From an uncultured Lachnospiraceae bacterium (GTDB taxonomy: Bacteria; Bacillota; Clostridia; Lachnospirales; Lachnospiraceae), in assembly GCA_902796045.1 (NCBI GenBank), contig CADBNQ010000222.1, positions 1-17,101 of the forward strand: a stretch of DNA of 17,101 nt, in the 5' to 3' direction. The first letter of the stretch is position 1; the number at the start of each line of letters is the position of its first letter. A program made the translations under genes and the position numbers. The notes below the pieces were generated by a model. It worked only from the letters and a program-made list of their open reading frames with translations, made no database searches and was not told where the DNA came from. Below are positions 1 to 7,881 of the stretch, piece after piece.

Positions 1-630
1 CTGGATGGCAGAAAACCAGTCCGGTCCCTTCTCCCTCCAGGAATCCATGACTGCCGGATTCTTCCTGAACATTCCTTCTCCTGAACATGGGGCATCCACC
101 ATCACTTTATCGAAATATTCCGGAAAACGTTCTGCCAGCCTGTGGGGCGCTTCGCTGGTGATCAGGATATTTGGGGCACCCCAGAGCTCCATATTGTGAA
201 GCAGGGCTCTTGCTCTTGCCTGATTGATCTCGTTGGCCACCAGCAGTCCCTGTCCGGAAAGCCTTGATGCTATTTCCGTTGATTTCCCTCCGGGAGCAGC
301 ACAAAGGTCCAGTACCCTGTCCCCCTGCTCCACAGGAAACCTGGATGCAGGGGTCATGGCGCTTGGTTCCTGCAGGTAATAAAGGCCCGCGGCATAATAG
401 GGATGCCTGGCAGGCTCATCCTCTTTCCTGTAATAATAGCCATTGCTGATCCAGGGAATCCGGGTTAAACGAAACGGAGCAATCCTTTCGAATTCCTCCG
501 CATCGATTTTCAAAGTATTAACCCGCAGTCCGTATTGTCTTGCCCGGTCTGCTTCTTCTCTGAATGATTCCCATTCATCAGAAAGCAGCAGCCGCATGCG
601 TTCAACAAACAAGGCCGGTAATTCTGTCAT
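1..630 (-). CDS. RsmB/NOP (NOL1/NOP2/Sun) family rRNA m5C methyltransferase, partial at left edge
   Basis: N-terminal 210 residues of an S-adenosylmethionine-dependent RNA cytosine-5 methyltransferase; the gene continues beyond base 1. Visible motifs are YYLQEPSAM (about residues 84-92), the SAM-binding motif I DLCAAPGGKST (108-118), and motif IV DAPCSGEGMFRK (179-190), whose Pro-Cys is typical of the family. The second conserved Cys (motif VI), the usual nucleophile, would lie outside the window. The layout is that of RsmF/YebU-like enzymes that modify 16S rRNA, but the target cannot be read from this fragment. The ATG at 630 overlaps the prsA stop as ATGA, and GAGGAG lies just upstream inside prsA, so translation is probably coupled. 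Family assignment is secure; substrate is inferred. Confidence 0.9.
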   Translation of the reverse strand, partial: MTELPALFVERMRLLLSDEWESFREEADRARQYGLRVNTLKIDAEEFERIAPFRLTRIPWISNGYYYRKEDEPARHPYYAAGLYYLQEPSAMTPASRFPVEQGDRVLDLCAAPGGKSTEIASRLSGQGLLVANEINQARARALLHNMELWGAPNILITSEAPHRLAERFPEYFDKVMVDAPCSGEGMFRKNPAVMDSWREKGPDWFSAIQ

Positions 631-1838
631 TTGGTCTCCTCAGCTGCAGCTGTTGTGCTCTCTGGAGCCGCGCTGTTCTCCGTACCTGCTGCCTGATCAT
701 CAGCAGGCTGGCTGTTTTCCACCGCGGTCGTACTCTCAGGAGCGGCCGCCTCTGTATCTACCTGGCTCTCTGTTGCTGTAGATTCTTCACTGTGAAGCAC
801 TACCAGATCCCAGAGCTTCTGGTCAACGCTCTTCTTGTAATCCCAGTCTTTCTCCAGGTCTGCAGTCCATTCTTCATATTTCTTCTGGAAATTATCCTGC
901 TTCCTCTGATTGATGATCTGCTCTTTGTGTGAGGCGGTAGCATCCTGGTCTGTGTAGGCTGTAAGCTTTGCGATCACGTAGCCATTGTCACATTCCTGCA
1001 CTCCATTTACAAGGTCCCCGTCCTTCAGGCCGGCCAGGGTCTTCTCAAAGGCTTTTCCTTCTTCAGATTCTCCGGCAGCAAAAGTCTCCGTGGTGTTGGT
1101 GTACTCCTCTTCTTTGGCGATATCCTCTATGGAAGTGCCTCCCGCCAGCTTCTGCCAGGCAGCGTCCGCTTTTGCCTTTACCTGTGCCTTCTCTTCGTCA
1201 GTCATCTGGATCGTCTGGCCCTGGTCATCCGTTTTGCTGGTCTCAAAAACAACTCGGGCAATTGTCGTCTCCCGGGCTTCATCATCAGAAACATTCAGGT
1301 CAGTATCCTTGACCATCTCCTCCTGCACCTTGGCAGCAAGGGCATTATCTTCGTAGATCTTCTGTATATCTTTCTCATCTGCACCGCAATCCTTCAGGAT
1401 CTTCTTTCCGGTCTCATCTTTTGCAAAGGCGGCGGCATACTTCCTGCAGTCTTCCTTTTCCTTGTCGTCAATGGAGCATCCCAGCTCCTCTGCCTTGCTG
1501 TCGAGCACAATGATCTGTTTGATCTGGGAGATAGTCTGCTCTTTGGCATAATCTTCGAAGGTGGTAGGATTTCCCTCCTCGTCAGCACCCATCCCCATGG
1601 TCCAGAAGCCCGGGCCGAAATAACTGCTGTAAGTAGATTCATACTGGGCAGCATTGATCTTGGCATAGATTGCCGCTTCTTTCAGGGGGACATCTACTCC
1701 GTTGTAGGAGAAAAGAGTTTTAGCACCGTCTGCAGCCACCCCTTTCTTCTTTGAAGACCCGCAGCCGGCAAGCACGCCCACTACAAGCATCATGATAACA
1801 GCAGCTGCTGCCATGCGGGTCAATATATTCTTCTTCAT
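627..1838 (-). CDS. prsA: PrsA-like foldase lipoprotein (parvulin-type peptidyl-prolyl isomerase)
   Basis: Extracytoplasmic folding factor expected to be lipid-anchored outside the membrane and to help secreted proteins fold. The N-terminus has Lys residues, a hydrophobic stretch and a lipobox, LAGC, with Cys at residue 26. A SurA/PrsA-like N-terminal helical region follows, then a parvulin-like segment at roughly residues 195-310 (ARVVFE ... GTSIEDIA ... GDLVNGVQECDNGYVIAKL). The C-terminus is a low-complexity Ala/Thr/Glu tail in which AAPESTTA occurs twice. An ATG at 1847 is only 2-3 bases from the GGAGG Shine-Dalgarno; the ATG at 1838 is 11 bases away and gives a normal MKKN signal-peptide start, so 1838 is chosen (403 aa). 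The stop overlaps the next gene by ATGA. The parvulin domain is divergent, so isomerase activity is inferred rather than shown. Confidence 0.85.
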   Translation of the reverse strand: MKKNILTRMAAAAVIMMLVVGVLAGCGSSKKKGVAADGAKTLFSYNGVDVPLKEAAIYAKINAAQYESTYSSYFGPGFWTMGMGADEEGNPTTFEDYAKEQTISQIKQIIVLDSKAEELGCSIDDKEKEDCRKYAAAFAKDETGKKILKDCGADEKDIQKIYEDNALAAKVQEEMVKDTDLNVSDDEARETTIARVVFETSKTDDQGQTIQMTDEEKAQVKAKADAAWQKLAGGTSIEDIAKEEEYTNTTETFAAGESEEGKAFEKTLAGLKDGDLVNGVQECDNGYVIAKLTAYTDQDATASHKEQIINQRKQDNFQKKYEEWTADLEKDWDYKKSVDQKLWDLVVLHSEESTATESQVDTEAAAPESTTAVENSQPADDQAAGTENSAAPESTTAAAEETK

Positions 1839-1886
1839 AATGATCATTACCTCCTTTAAGTGACCTGTCTTATTTCAGTATACTAT

Positions 1887-1915
1887 AATATACAACAGAT
1901 TTATGATTCAAGCAA
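1887..1915 (-). promoter_or_regulatory. Putative sigma-A promoter for prsA
   Basis: On the minus strand, TTGCTT (1915-1910) and TATATT (1892-1887) are separated by 17 bases. They overlap the last codons of mfd and lie about 50 bases before the prsA start. A second -10-like TATACT lies slightly downstream. The region is AT-rich, unlike the flanking coding DNA. No start site has been mapped, so this is a pattern-based call. Confidence 0.4.
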
Positions 1916-4900
1916 TTGTTTTATCCCTGAAATCACCTCATTGATCTTTTCAGGAAGGTCTTTTCTGGGAACCATGCCGGGTTCATATTGAAAGACAGGG
2001 TGGACACCGGGCCTGATCTTCATCTGTCCGTGGTACTTCCTGACAAAAGAATCGATTTCTTCTACCTTCACTCTGGCCCGGGGGTTCATGGTAAAAAGAA
2101 TCTTATCTCCCTTTTGTTCTACCGACAGGATCCAGGCATCGTGTGCCCGGGACTTGAGCAGGGCTACATCCATAAGCCGCAGAAGAGAAGCCGGCACATC
2201 TCCGTACCGGTCAGTCAGCTCTTCTGTCAGGTCCTCATATTCCTCCCGGGTCTCAATATAGGAGATCCTTTTGTACAGTTCCAGCTTCTGGCTCTCGTTC
2301 GGCACATAGGAGGCCGGTATATAGGCATCCACGGACAGGTCCACCGATGTGGAAAAACTGTCTTCCTCTTTATCCGTTCCCTTCATCTGCTTTATCGATT
2401 CAGCCAGCATCTTACAGTAGAGATCATAACCTACCGCTTCCATATGTCCTGACTGTTCGGCACCCAGAAGGTTACCTGCCCCGCGGATCTCCAGATCTCT
2501 CATGGCAATCTTAAAACCGCTTCCCAGATCTGTAAATTCTCTGATCGCCTTCAGCCTTTTCTCAGCTTCTTCCTTCAGAATCGTATTCCTCCGGTACATC
2601 AGAAAGGCATAGGCAGTGCGGTTGGACCGGCCTACCCTTCCCCTGAGCTGGTAAAGCTGGGCCAGGCCGAAACGATGCGCATCATGGATGATGATGGTAT
2701 TTGCATTGGATATATCCAGTCCTGTCTCTATGATCGTGGTGGAAACCAGCACATCGATTTCCTTGTTGATGAAATCAAACATGATGTTTTCCAGCTGTCT
2801 CTCCCGCATCTGTCCATGGGCAAACTCCACAGAAACATCAGGAACCAGGCGGCGGATTCTGGCTGCCATATCCTCTATATCACTGACTCTGTTATAGACA
2901 TAAAAGACCTGGCCGCCCCTTGCCACCTCCCTCTCGATGGCTTCTCTGATCATCTCCTCGTTATATTCCATGACATAGGTCTGCACCGCCCTCCGGTCTA
3001 CAGGAGGAACCTCCAGGACACTCATATCCCTGATGCCGGAAAGGCTCATATGAAGCGTTCTCGGAATCGGGGTCGCCGACAGTGACAGGACATCTACATC
3101 CTTTTTCAGCTGTTTGATCTTCTCTTTCTGCTTCACACCGAAACGCTGTTCCTCGTCGATGATCAAAAGTCCCAGGTTCTTGTACTCAATCGATTTGGAC
3201 AGGACCTTGTGGGTGCCTATGACAATGTCCACAGACCCTTTTTTAAGCCCGGTCTGTATCTCCTTCACTTCTTTGGCCGTACAGAACCGGGACAGCATCC
3301 TGACATCAATCGGATAATGCTCCATTCTTTCTGAGAAGGAATTAAAATGCTGCTGGGCAAGGATGGTCGTGGGAACCAGGTACACGACCTGCCTGCTGTC
3401 CATCACCGCCTTGAAGGCCGCCCGGATGGCAATCTCTGTCTTCCCGTAGCCCACGTCTCCGCAGATCAGCCGGTCCATGATCCTTAAGCTCTCCATATCG
3501 CGCTTGGTATCCTCGATGGCTGTGATCTGGTCTTCTGTCTCCTCATAGGGGAACAATTCTTCAAACTCTGTCTGCCAGACCGTGTCCTTACTGAAGGCAT
3601 AGCCCTGCCGGGTCTGCCTCTGGGCATAGAGGGCCACCAGGTCTTTTGCCGCGATCTGGATCTGGGACCGCACCCTGCTTTTTGTTTTCTCCCATTCGTT
3701 CCCGCCCAGTTTGTTCAGCTTCGGCTTTCTGCCGCCTGCGCTGGTATATTTCTGGATCAGTTCCAGCTGGTCTGCAGGAATAAAAAGGTTGCTGGCATCT
3801 TTATACTCAATATTGATATAATCTCTGGCGACACCATCTGATTCAATCTGTTCTATACCCCGGTATATTCCCAGCCCATAGCGCTCGTGTACGACATAGT
3901 CTCCGATAGCTATCTCTGCAAGGGACCGGATCTGCCGCCCGTCATATTGCCTGCGGTGCCGTTTCTTCTTTGCCCTGCGGTCCTTGAAGATATCTTTTTC
4001 TGTGAGGACCACAAAGGGAACCTCCGGGTACTCAAAGCCACTGTTCAGCCTTCCGCTTGTGACCATAATCTCACCGGCGCTGACAGATTTCTCAAAATCC
4101 TCGGAAAACCAGGCAGGAAGTCCGTATTCTCTGATATCGGAAGCCAGACGTCTTGCCCTGGTAGGGGAAGAAGACATGAGGATCATCTTGTATTTATCCT
4201 TCCTCCACCGCTCCAGGTCATGGACCAGCTGGCTGAAACTGCCCTGGTAGGAATACACCGATCTCACATTCATGCTGAAAGTCTCCACCTTCCGGGGAAG
4301 ATCCGCCTGCTGCTGCAGGGTGTCTAGCAGGATCAGAGGATGGGTCATGAGATGGTCAATGGTCTCCTCATAACTATAAGTCAGTCCGGCCTGTCCCGGA
4401 AGAATGTAGCCGCCGGACAGGCGGTTCTCCATCGAAAGGCAGAACTCTGTCTCCGTCACCCTTGCTTTTTCCAGAACCCTGCAGGATTCATCCAGAAATA
4501 CCACGGTATCCTCAGGGAAATAATCGAGGAAGGAGACTGTCTCATCATAAAAATAGGAGAGCAGGCTTTCACTGCCCAGTGTGGTGCCGAGGGAAGTCAG
4601 CTCATCGGAGGCTGCCTCCACCATTTTTCTGAGACGTTCTTTTTCTTTTCTCTTCTTTTCTCTCAAAAAGATCTCTTTCTGTTTCTCATACTCTTCCTGC
4701 ATCCTCCGGACAGCCTCCGGAATCTTCTTTCTGGTCAGGACCAGCTCTGAAGCAGGATAGATCACGACCTTTTCCAGATTTTCAATACTTCTCTGGCTTT
4801 CCGCGTCAAAACTGCGGATGGAGTCCACCTCATCGCCCCAGAGCTCAATCCGCACCGGACAATCTGCCGTGAGAGGAAAAACATCCACAATATCACCCCG

Positions 4901-5419
4901 GACAGAAAACTCCCCCGGATTCTCGGCCAGGCCGCTGCTGACATAGCCCATCTCCACAAGCCGGATCCTCATGGCATCCGTCTGGATCAGGGACTCCCTG
5001 TCGATCTCAAGGCACTGGTCAAGGAAGACCTCCTCCGGCACCATCTTTTCCATCACAGATGCAACGCCTGCTACGACAGTCAGCCTCTCTCCGGACAAAA
5101 GCCTCTTCATGACTTTCATCCTCTGGATCAGAGTATGATTGCTGTGTATGTCCGCACTGTAAAACAGGAGGTCTTTCCCCGGATATAGTACCGTATTACG
5201 GTCAAAAAAGCAGAGATCCTCATAGAGTTCTGCTGCTTTTTCCTCATGGCAGGTCAGGATGAGCCGGCAGCCGGCATCCTCTGCCAGATTAGAGATCAGG
5301 TGCCCCTTCTGGGCATCCACACAGCCGTGAATGGCAATGGGGCTGTTTCCCTGATCCACACTATTTCTGATCTTCCGGAAGCTTTCCTGGCTCCACAGAG
5401 CTTCTGGCAAAATACCCAT
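1901..5419 (-). CDS. mfd: Transcription-repair coupling factor Mfd
   Basis: ATP-driven DNA translocase that removes RNA polymerase stalled at DNA lesions and recruits UvrA for nucleotide excision repair. At 1172 residues it has the normal full length. Domains in order: UvrB-like N-terminal modules (about 1-350); a CarD-like RNA-polymerase interaction domain (about 500-570, with GDYVVHERYGLGIYRG); RecG-like helicase motor with Walker A GDVGYGKTE (from residue 654), DEEQ box (about 755), LSATPIPRT and the QLRGRVGRS motif VI; and the C-terminal TRCF domain (about 1030-1130, YIPASYVPNESQKLELYKRI). The ATG at 5419 directly follows the TAG of the upstream gene, with GGGAG just before it, so it is co-transcribed and probably translationally coupled to pth. 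Pth followed by mfd is a classical Firmicute order. No defect is seen. Confidence 0.98.
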   Translation of the reverse strand: MGILPEALWSQESFRKIRNSVDQGNSPIAIHGCVDAQKGHLISNLAEDAGCRLILTCHEEKAAELYEDLCFFDRNTVLYPGKDLLFYSADIHSNHTLIQRMKVMKRLLSGERLTVVAGVASVMEKMVPEEVFLDQCLEIDRESLIQTDAMRIRLVEMGYVSSGLAENPGEFSVRGDIVDVFPLTADCPVRIELWGDEVDSIRSFDAESQRSIENLEKVVIYPASELVLTRKKIPEAVRRMQEEYEKQKEIFLREKKRKEKERLRKMVEAASDELTSLGTTLGSESLLSYFYDETVSFLDYFPEDTVVFLDESCRVLEKARVTETEFCLSMENRLSGGYILPGQAGLTYSYEETIDHLMTHPLILLDTLQQQADLPRKVETFSMNVRSVYSYQGSFSQLVHDLERWRKDKYKMILMSSSPTRARRLASDIREYGLPAWFSEDFEKSVSAGEIMVTSGRLNSGFEYPEVPFVVLTEKDIFKDRRAKKKRHRRQYDGRQIRSLAEIAIGDYVVHERYGLGIYRGIEQIESDGVARDYINIEYKDASNLFIPADQLELIQKYTSAGGRKPKLNKLGGNEWEKTKSRVRSQIQIAAKDLVALYAQRQTRQGYAFSKDTVWQTEFEELFPYEETEDQITAIEDTKRDMESLRIMDRLICGDVGYGKTEIAIRAAFKAVMDSRQVVYLVPTTILAQQHFNSFSERMEHYPIDVRMLSRFCTAKEVKEIQTGLKKGSVDIVIGTHKVLSKSIEYKNLGLLIIDEEQRFGVKQKEKIKQLKKDVDVLSLSATPIPRTLHMSLSGIRDMSVLEVPPVDRRAVQTYVMEYNEEMIREAIEREVARGGQVFYVYNRVSDIEDMAARIRRLVPDVSVEFAHGQMRERQLENIMFDFINKEIDVLVSTTIIETGLDISNANTIIIHDAHRFGLAQLYQLRGRVGRSNRTAYAFLMYRRNTILKEEAEKRLKAIREFTDLGSGFKIAMRDLEIRGAGNLLGAEQSGHMEAVGYDLYCKMLAESIKQMKGTDKEEDSFSTSVDLSVDAYIPASYVPNESQKLELYKRISYIETREEYEDLTEELTDRYGDVPASLLRLMDVALLKSRAHDAWILSVEQKGDKILFTMNPRARVKVEEIDSFVRKYHGQMKIRPGVHPVFQYEPGMVPRKDLPEKINEVISGIKQLLES

Positions 5420-6082
5420 CTATTCTCCCTCACGGGATCCGGGTTCCTTTTCCCGGGTCCTGCCGTCATCATTTTGTTCCCTGGTCTTTTCTTCTGTTTT
5501 CCTGGCCCTTTTCTTTCTTCCTATACTGTACCGGTTCATAGCCCCGTCAATATCGTCTGCCATGATCAGTTCCACAGCCTTCACGGTCTGATCAAGGGCC
5601 TGCTCTGCCAGCTCCTTCTCCTCACCGGAGAACCTGCCCAGGACATAGTCAGCAAGGTCCTGGTCCGGGTGTCTCTCCCCACCTACTCCGATCCGGATCC
5701 TCGGGAAGGCATCTCCTCCCAGATGGCTGATAATACTTTTCATGCCATTGTGGCCGCCGGCGCTGCCTTTCTTCCGGATGCGCAGCATCCCGGTCTCCAG
5801 ACTGACATCGTCATAGATCACAAGAATATCAGATAAGGGTACTTTATAAAAATCAGCCGCTGCCCTGATGCTTTCTCCGCTCAGGTTCATATATGTAAGG
5901 GGCTTCATCAGCAGAACACGCTGTCCCCCGATGAATCCGGTCCCTGTCATGGCCTTAAATTTGTGCTGGTTTACAGGAATCCGGCTGTCCCGGCTTATGG
6001 CATCCACAGCCATAAAACCGATATTGTGCCTGGTCCCTTTATACTTGTCCGTCGGATTACCCAGTCCGCATATAATCTTCAT
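5420..6082 (-). CDS. pth: Peptidyl-tRNA hydrolase module (possible independent start)
   Basis: Pth releases the peptide from peptidyl-tRNAs that drop off ribosomes and is normally essential. The 220-residue segment from the ATG at 6082 begins exactly as a free-standing Pth would (MKIICGLGNP). It carries the family's catalytic residues: Asn9 and His19 (in GTRHNIGFM), the KPLTYMNLSG loop, the Asp of IYDDV, and GSAGGHNGMKS. After the normal end (about residue 187) comes a charged Lys/Arg/Glu tail of about 30 residues. The sequence GGGAAAGG lies ten bases before the ATG and could serve as a weak ribosome binding site. The segment may therefore be made separately even if the upstream frame reads through. 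The stop TAG abuts the mfd ATG. Confidence 0.9.
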   Translation of the reverse strand: MKIICGLGNPTDKYKGTRHNIGFMAVDAISRDSRIPVNQHKFKAMTGTGFIGGQRVLLMKPLTYMNLSGESIRAAADFYKVPLSDILVIYDDVSLETGMLRIRKKGSAGGHNGMKSIISHLGGDAFPRIRIGVGGERHPDQDLADYVLGRFSGEEKELAEQALDQTVKAVELIMADDIDGAMNRYSIGRKKRARKTEEKTREQNDDGRTREKEPGSREGE

Positions 6083-7222
6083 ATTCTTTTTACCTTTCCC
6101 CCAGTAATGGTCCGCAATCCTTTCAGCAGATCTGCCGTCAAAGAAATCATTATGGAGCTCTGCAAATTTCCTGACTTTGTCAAGATCCCACTCCCTGTGA
6201 GTGACAGCTCTGATCAGTCCGTCCATGTCAGTGATAATGGGGCCCGGGGCGGTCTTCTCAAAATCAAAATAGAAACCCCGGTCATGCTTCAGAAACCAGT
6301 CCAGGTCATAGGCATAGAGCAGGATAGGCCTGCCAAGCAGGGCATACTCTACGGCAACAGACGAATAATCTGCGATCAGCAGGTCTGTCATCATTAAGAG
6401 TTCCCTGACATTCGGATACTCTGTAAGGTCAATACAGGAATCCGGTACTCTGCCTGACCTGATCTGGGGATGCAGTCTCACTGCCAGACAGTATTCCTGT
6501 CCGCATTCCCTCTCAAAGCGGTCAAAATCAAAGTGGGAGAGAATTTCCTGATCCCTTCTGCGCTCCCCCCGAAAGGTAGGCGCATACAGGGCCAGCCTGC
6601 GTCCGGCAAGAGCCGGGAAAGCGCTTTCCAGCCGCCTGCGGGCTTTCCTGATCTCATGCTGTTTACTGTGCAGATGATCATAGTAGTAGTCCGCCTGGGG
6701 ACACCCCATGGTGACAATCTTATCAACAGGCACACAGAAGGCCTCGGCATAATGGTCGACAATATGCTTCGAGCTGGCATGAATCTCTGTCGTATTGGCT
6801 CCGGCGGCTTTCAGTTCAAACCGTTCCTTCTCTGTGAGGGGAACCGATCCGCCGAATCGCTTGTAAGATCCCATGCCGTGCCACAGCTGCACAACCTTAG
6901 TCTTTGGCGAAAGCTTCATATAAGCCAGGGGCATAAAATTGTCATTCAGAAATATGTGGGAAGAAACTGCCATTCTGAATGCTTTTACTGTAAATAATCT
7001 GTTCAGTCCAATGATGTTGCCAGGCTTTAGCTCGTAGTCTTTCCGGGTGATCACATTGTAAGTAAATGGGAGCCCCCTTCTGACGCACTCATCCCTGACT
7101 GAAAACAGACTTCCCGTGCCTCCTGTATCCAGTTTCTCTATCAGTGTGATCTGCTTTTCCCTGACCTTGAAAAATCGGCAGAAAATATTCACACACCAGG
7201 CAAAAATATAATTGGTATTCAT
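5420..7222 (-). CDS. TagF/TagB-like CDP-glycerol glycerophosphotransferase fused in frame to peptidyl-tRNA hydrolase
   Basis: One uninterrupted reading frame of 600 residues. Residues 1-380 resemble CDP-glycerol glycerophosphotransferases of teichoic-acid or related glycerol-phosphate polymer synthesis: LWHGMGSYK (His about 115), YAPTFR, RLHPQ, ADYSSVAVEYALLGRP (Asp about 285) and RGFYFDFEKTAPGPI. Residues 381-600 are a complete peptidyl-tRNA hydrolase (separate entry). The junction HYWGKGKKN-MKIICGLGNP has no linker. The frame also opens at a TTG at 7279, but that codon is the -35 box of the promoter described here, so the ATG at 7222, preceded by GGAG nine bases upstream, is preferred. The two activities have no obvious shared pathway. 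A G5 run just before the junction (plus-strand 6098-6102) makes a one-base indel a serious alternative to a true fusion. Family calls are firm; the fused product is uncertain. Confidence 0.8.
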   Translation of the reverse strand: MNTNYIFAWCVNIFCRFFKVREKQITLIEKLDTGGTGSLFSVRDECVRRGLPFTYNVITRKDYELKPGNIIGLNRLFTVKAFRMAVSSHIFLNDNFMPLAYMKLSPKTKVVQLWHGMGSYKRFGGSVPLTEKERFELKAAGANTTEIHASSKHIVDHYAEAFCVPVDKIVTMGCPQADYYYDHLHSKQHEIRKARRRLESAFPALAGRRLALYAPTFRGERRRDQEILSHFDFDRFERECGQEYCLAVRLHPQIRSGRVPDSCIDLTEYPNVRELLMMTDLLIADYSSVAVEYALLGRPILLYAYDLDWFLKHDRGFYFDFEKTAPGPIITDMDGLIRAVTHREWDLDKVRKFAELHNDFFDGRSAERIADHYWGKGKKNMKIICGLGNPTDKYKGTRHNIGFMAVDAISRDSRIPVNQHKFKAMTGTGFIGGQRVLLMKPLTYMNLSGESIRAAADFYKVPLSDILVIYDDVSLETGMLRIRKKGSAGGHNGMKSIISHLGGDAFPRIRIGVGGERHPDQDLADYVLGRFSGEEKELAEQALDQTVKAVELIMADDIDGAMNRYSIGRKKRARKTEEKTREQNDDGRTREKEPGSREGE

Positions 7223-7250
7223 GACGATCCGCTCCAGCTCTTTTGTGTGT

Positions 7251-7279
7251 AATATACACAAAAAAACAGATTTTCGCAA
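7251..7279 (-). promoter_or_regulatory. Putative sigma-A promoter for the tagF-pth-mfd group
   Basis: On the minus strand, TTGCGA (7279-7274) and TATATT (7256-7251) have exactly 17 bases between them. A start site near 7244 would give a leader of about 20 bases before the ATG at 7222. The promoter follows directly on the spoVG terminator. This placement also argues against a TTG start at 7279. Confidence 0.55.
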
Positions 7280-7301
7280 CCTTTAGAACAAAGGACGCAG
7301 T

Positions 7302-7327
7302 AAAGGGGCGGCAGGATCTGCCGCCCC
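7302..7327 (-). terminator. Rho-independent terminator after spoVG
   Basis: A 10-bp perfect GC-rich stem: plus-strand 7305-7314 pairs with 7318-7327 around a 3-base loop. On the minus strand it is followed by TTTA. It lies 30 bases past the spoVG stop and just before the promoter of the next group. The U run is short, so termination may be partial. Confidence 0.7.
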
Positions 7328-7357
7328 CCGGGCTGTTTCACAACTTCACTTTATCTC

Positions 7358-7639
7358 CTAATAAGTGACCGGCTGCTCTTCATCCTCAAGAGATTCCCTG
7401 TATTTCTCAAGAATCTCCCTCTGCAGAGTATCTCTCGTCTCAGAATTAATAGGATGAGCGATATCCCGGTACTCACCATCTGATGCTCTCCGACTGGGCA
7501 TGGCGATAAACAGCCCCTTCTCCCCTTCGATCACCTTTATGTCATGTACCACAAAGGCGTCATCGAGGGTGACTGAGACTATCGCTTTCATCTTTCCTTC
7601 TTTTGCAATCCTGCGAACTCTGATGTCTGTGATCTGCAT
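7358..7639 (-). CDS. spoVG: SpoVG family RNA/DNA-binding regulator
   Basis: Small conserved Firmicute regulator known from septation and sporulation in Bacillus and as a nucleic-acid-binding global regulator in other species. The product is 93 residues, close to the usual 84-100, and contains the hallmark [11 protein letters not shown] start, [32 protein letters not shown] and [13 protein letters not shown]. An upstream in-frame ATG (7657) exists, but GGGGAGG sits five bases before the ATG at 7639, which also gives the canonical N-terminus. The gene is alone between a folded spacer and its own terminator; no clear sigma-A or sigma-H promoter is seen in the spacer, so it may also be transcribed from glgC-glgD. 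The C-terminal EDEEQPVTY is acidic, as is common in the family. Confidence 0.96.
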   Translation of the reverse strand: MQITDIRVRRIAKEGKMKAIVSVTLDDAFVVHDIKVIEGEKGLFIAMPSRRASDGEYRDIAHPINSETRDTLQREILEKYRESLEDEEQPVTY

Positions 7640-7676
7640 GCTTACCTCCCCTGTCATTCATACAGTCTTTTTATTT

Positions 7677-7871
7677 CAAGTCCGGCCCATGCCGGACTTG
7701 CGCCGGGCTGCGCGTCAGCTCTGCTGACACTTACCCTTGCGCAGCCCTGGCATCCGCCGGAGGCTACTCAGAAGAGGATTGGCCCCCTCCTGAGTTTACT
7801 TAACTCTCTCCCTCGTATGGAGGAGGCCATCCTCTTCTTGAGTCTATGATCTACCGGCCCCTCTATACCGG
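7677..7871 (-). ncRNA. Candidate structured RNA or long leader between glgD and spoVG
   Basis: No protein-coding frame is credible here, but the spacer is dense with complementary segments (plus-strand coordinates). Hairpin A: 7677-7686 with 7691-7700, a perfect 10-bp stem with a 4-base loop. Hairpin B: 7705-7713 with 7739-7747, 9 bp, enclosing a nested 6-bp stem 7714-7719 with 7723-7728. Hairpin C: 7766-7790 with 7819-7843, about 23 pairs with small bulges, its loop holding a further 5-bp stem (7792-7796 with 7802-7806). In hairpin C one position (7785/7824) is G-U if the minus strand is transcribed but C-A if the plus strand is, which favours the minus strand. It could be an independent RNA, a cis-regulatory leader of spoVG, or a processed 3' end of glgCD mRNA. 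The purine-rich loops and size invite comparison with the raiA-motif RNA, but I cannot confirm any family. Confidence 0.5.
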
Positions 7872-7881
7872 ATAATCATCA

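Noticed and set aside
627..5400. Many plus-strand ORFs of 60-196 codons opposite mfd, prsA and pth
   Set aside because: They lie wholly antisense to well-supported genes, lack ribosome sites and family motifs, and are shadow frames.
7223..7279. TTG start at 7279 for the TagF-Pth frame
   Set aside because: The TTG is part of a -35 box with a matching -10 at 7251-7256, so it would lie upstream of the transcript start.
7640..7676. Sigma-H promoter for spoVG as in Bacillus subtilis
   Set aside because: A GAAT is present but the -35-like GGA lies at the wrong spacing, so there is too little support.
7677..7700. Hairpin A as a simple rho-independent terminator
   Set aside because: The minus strand has an A-rich run after the stem and the plus strand has its T run before the stem, so neither orientation fits.
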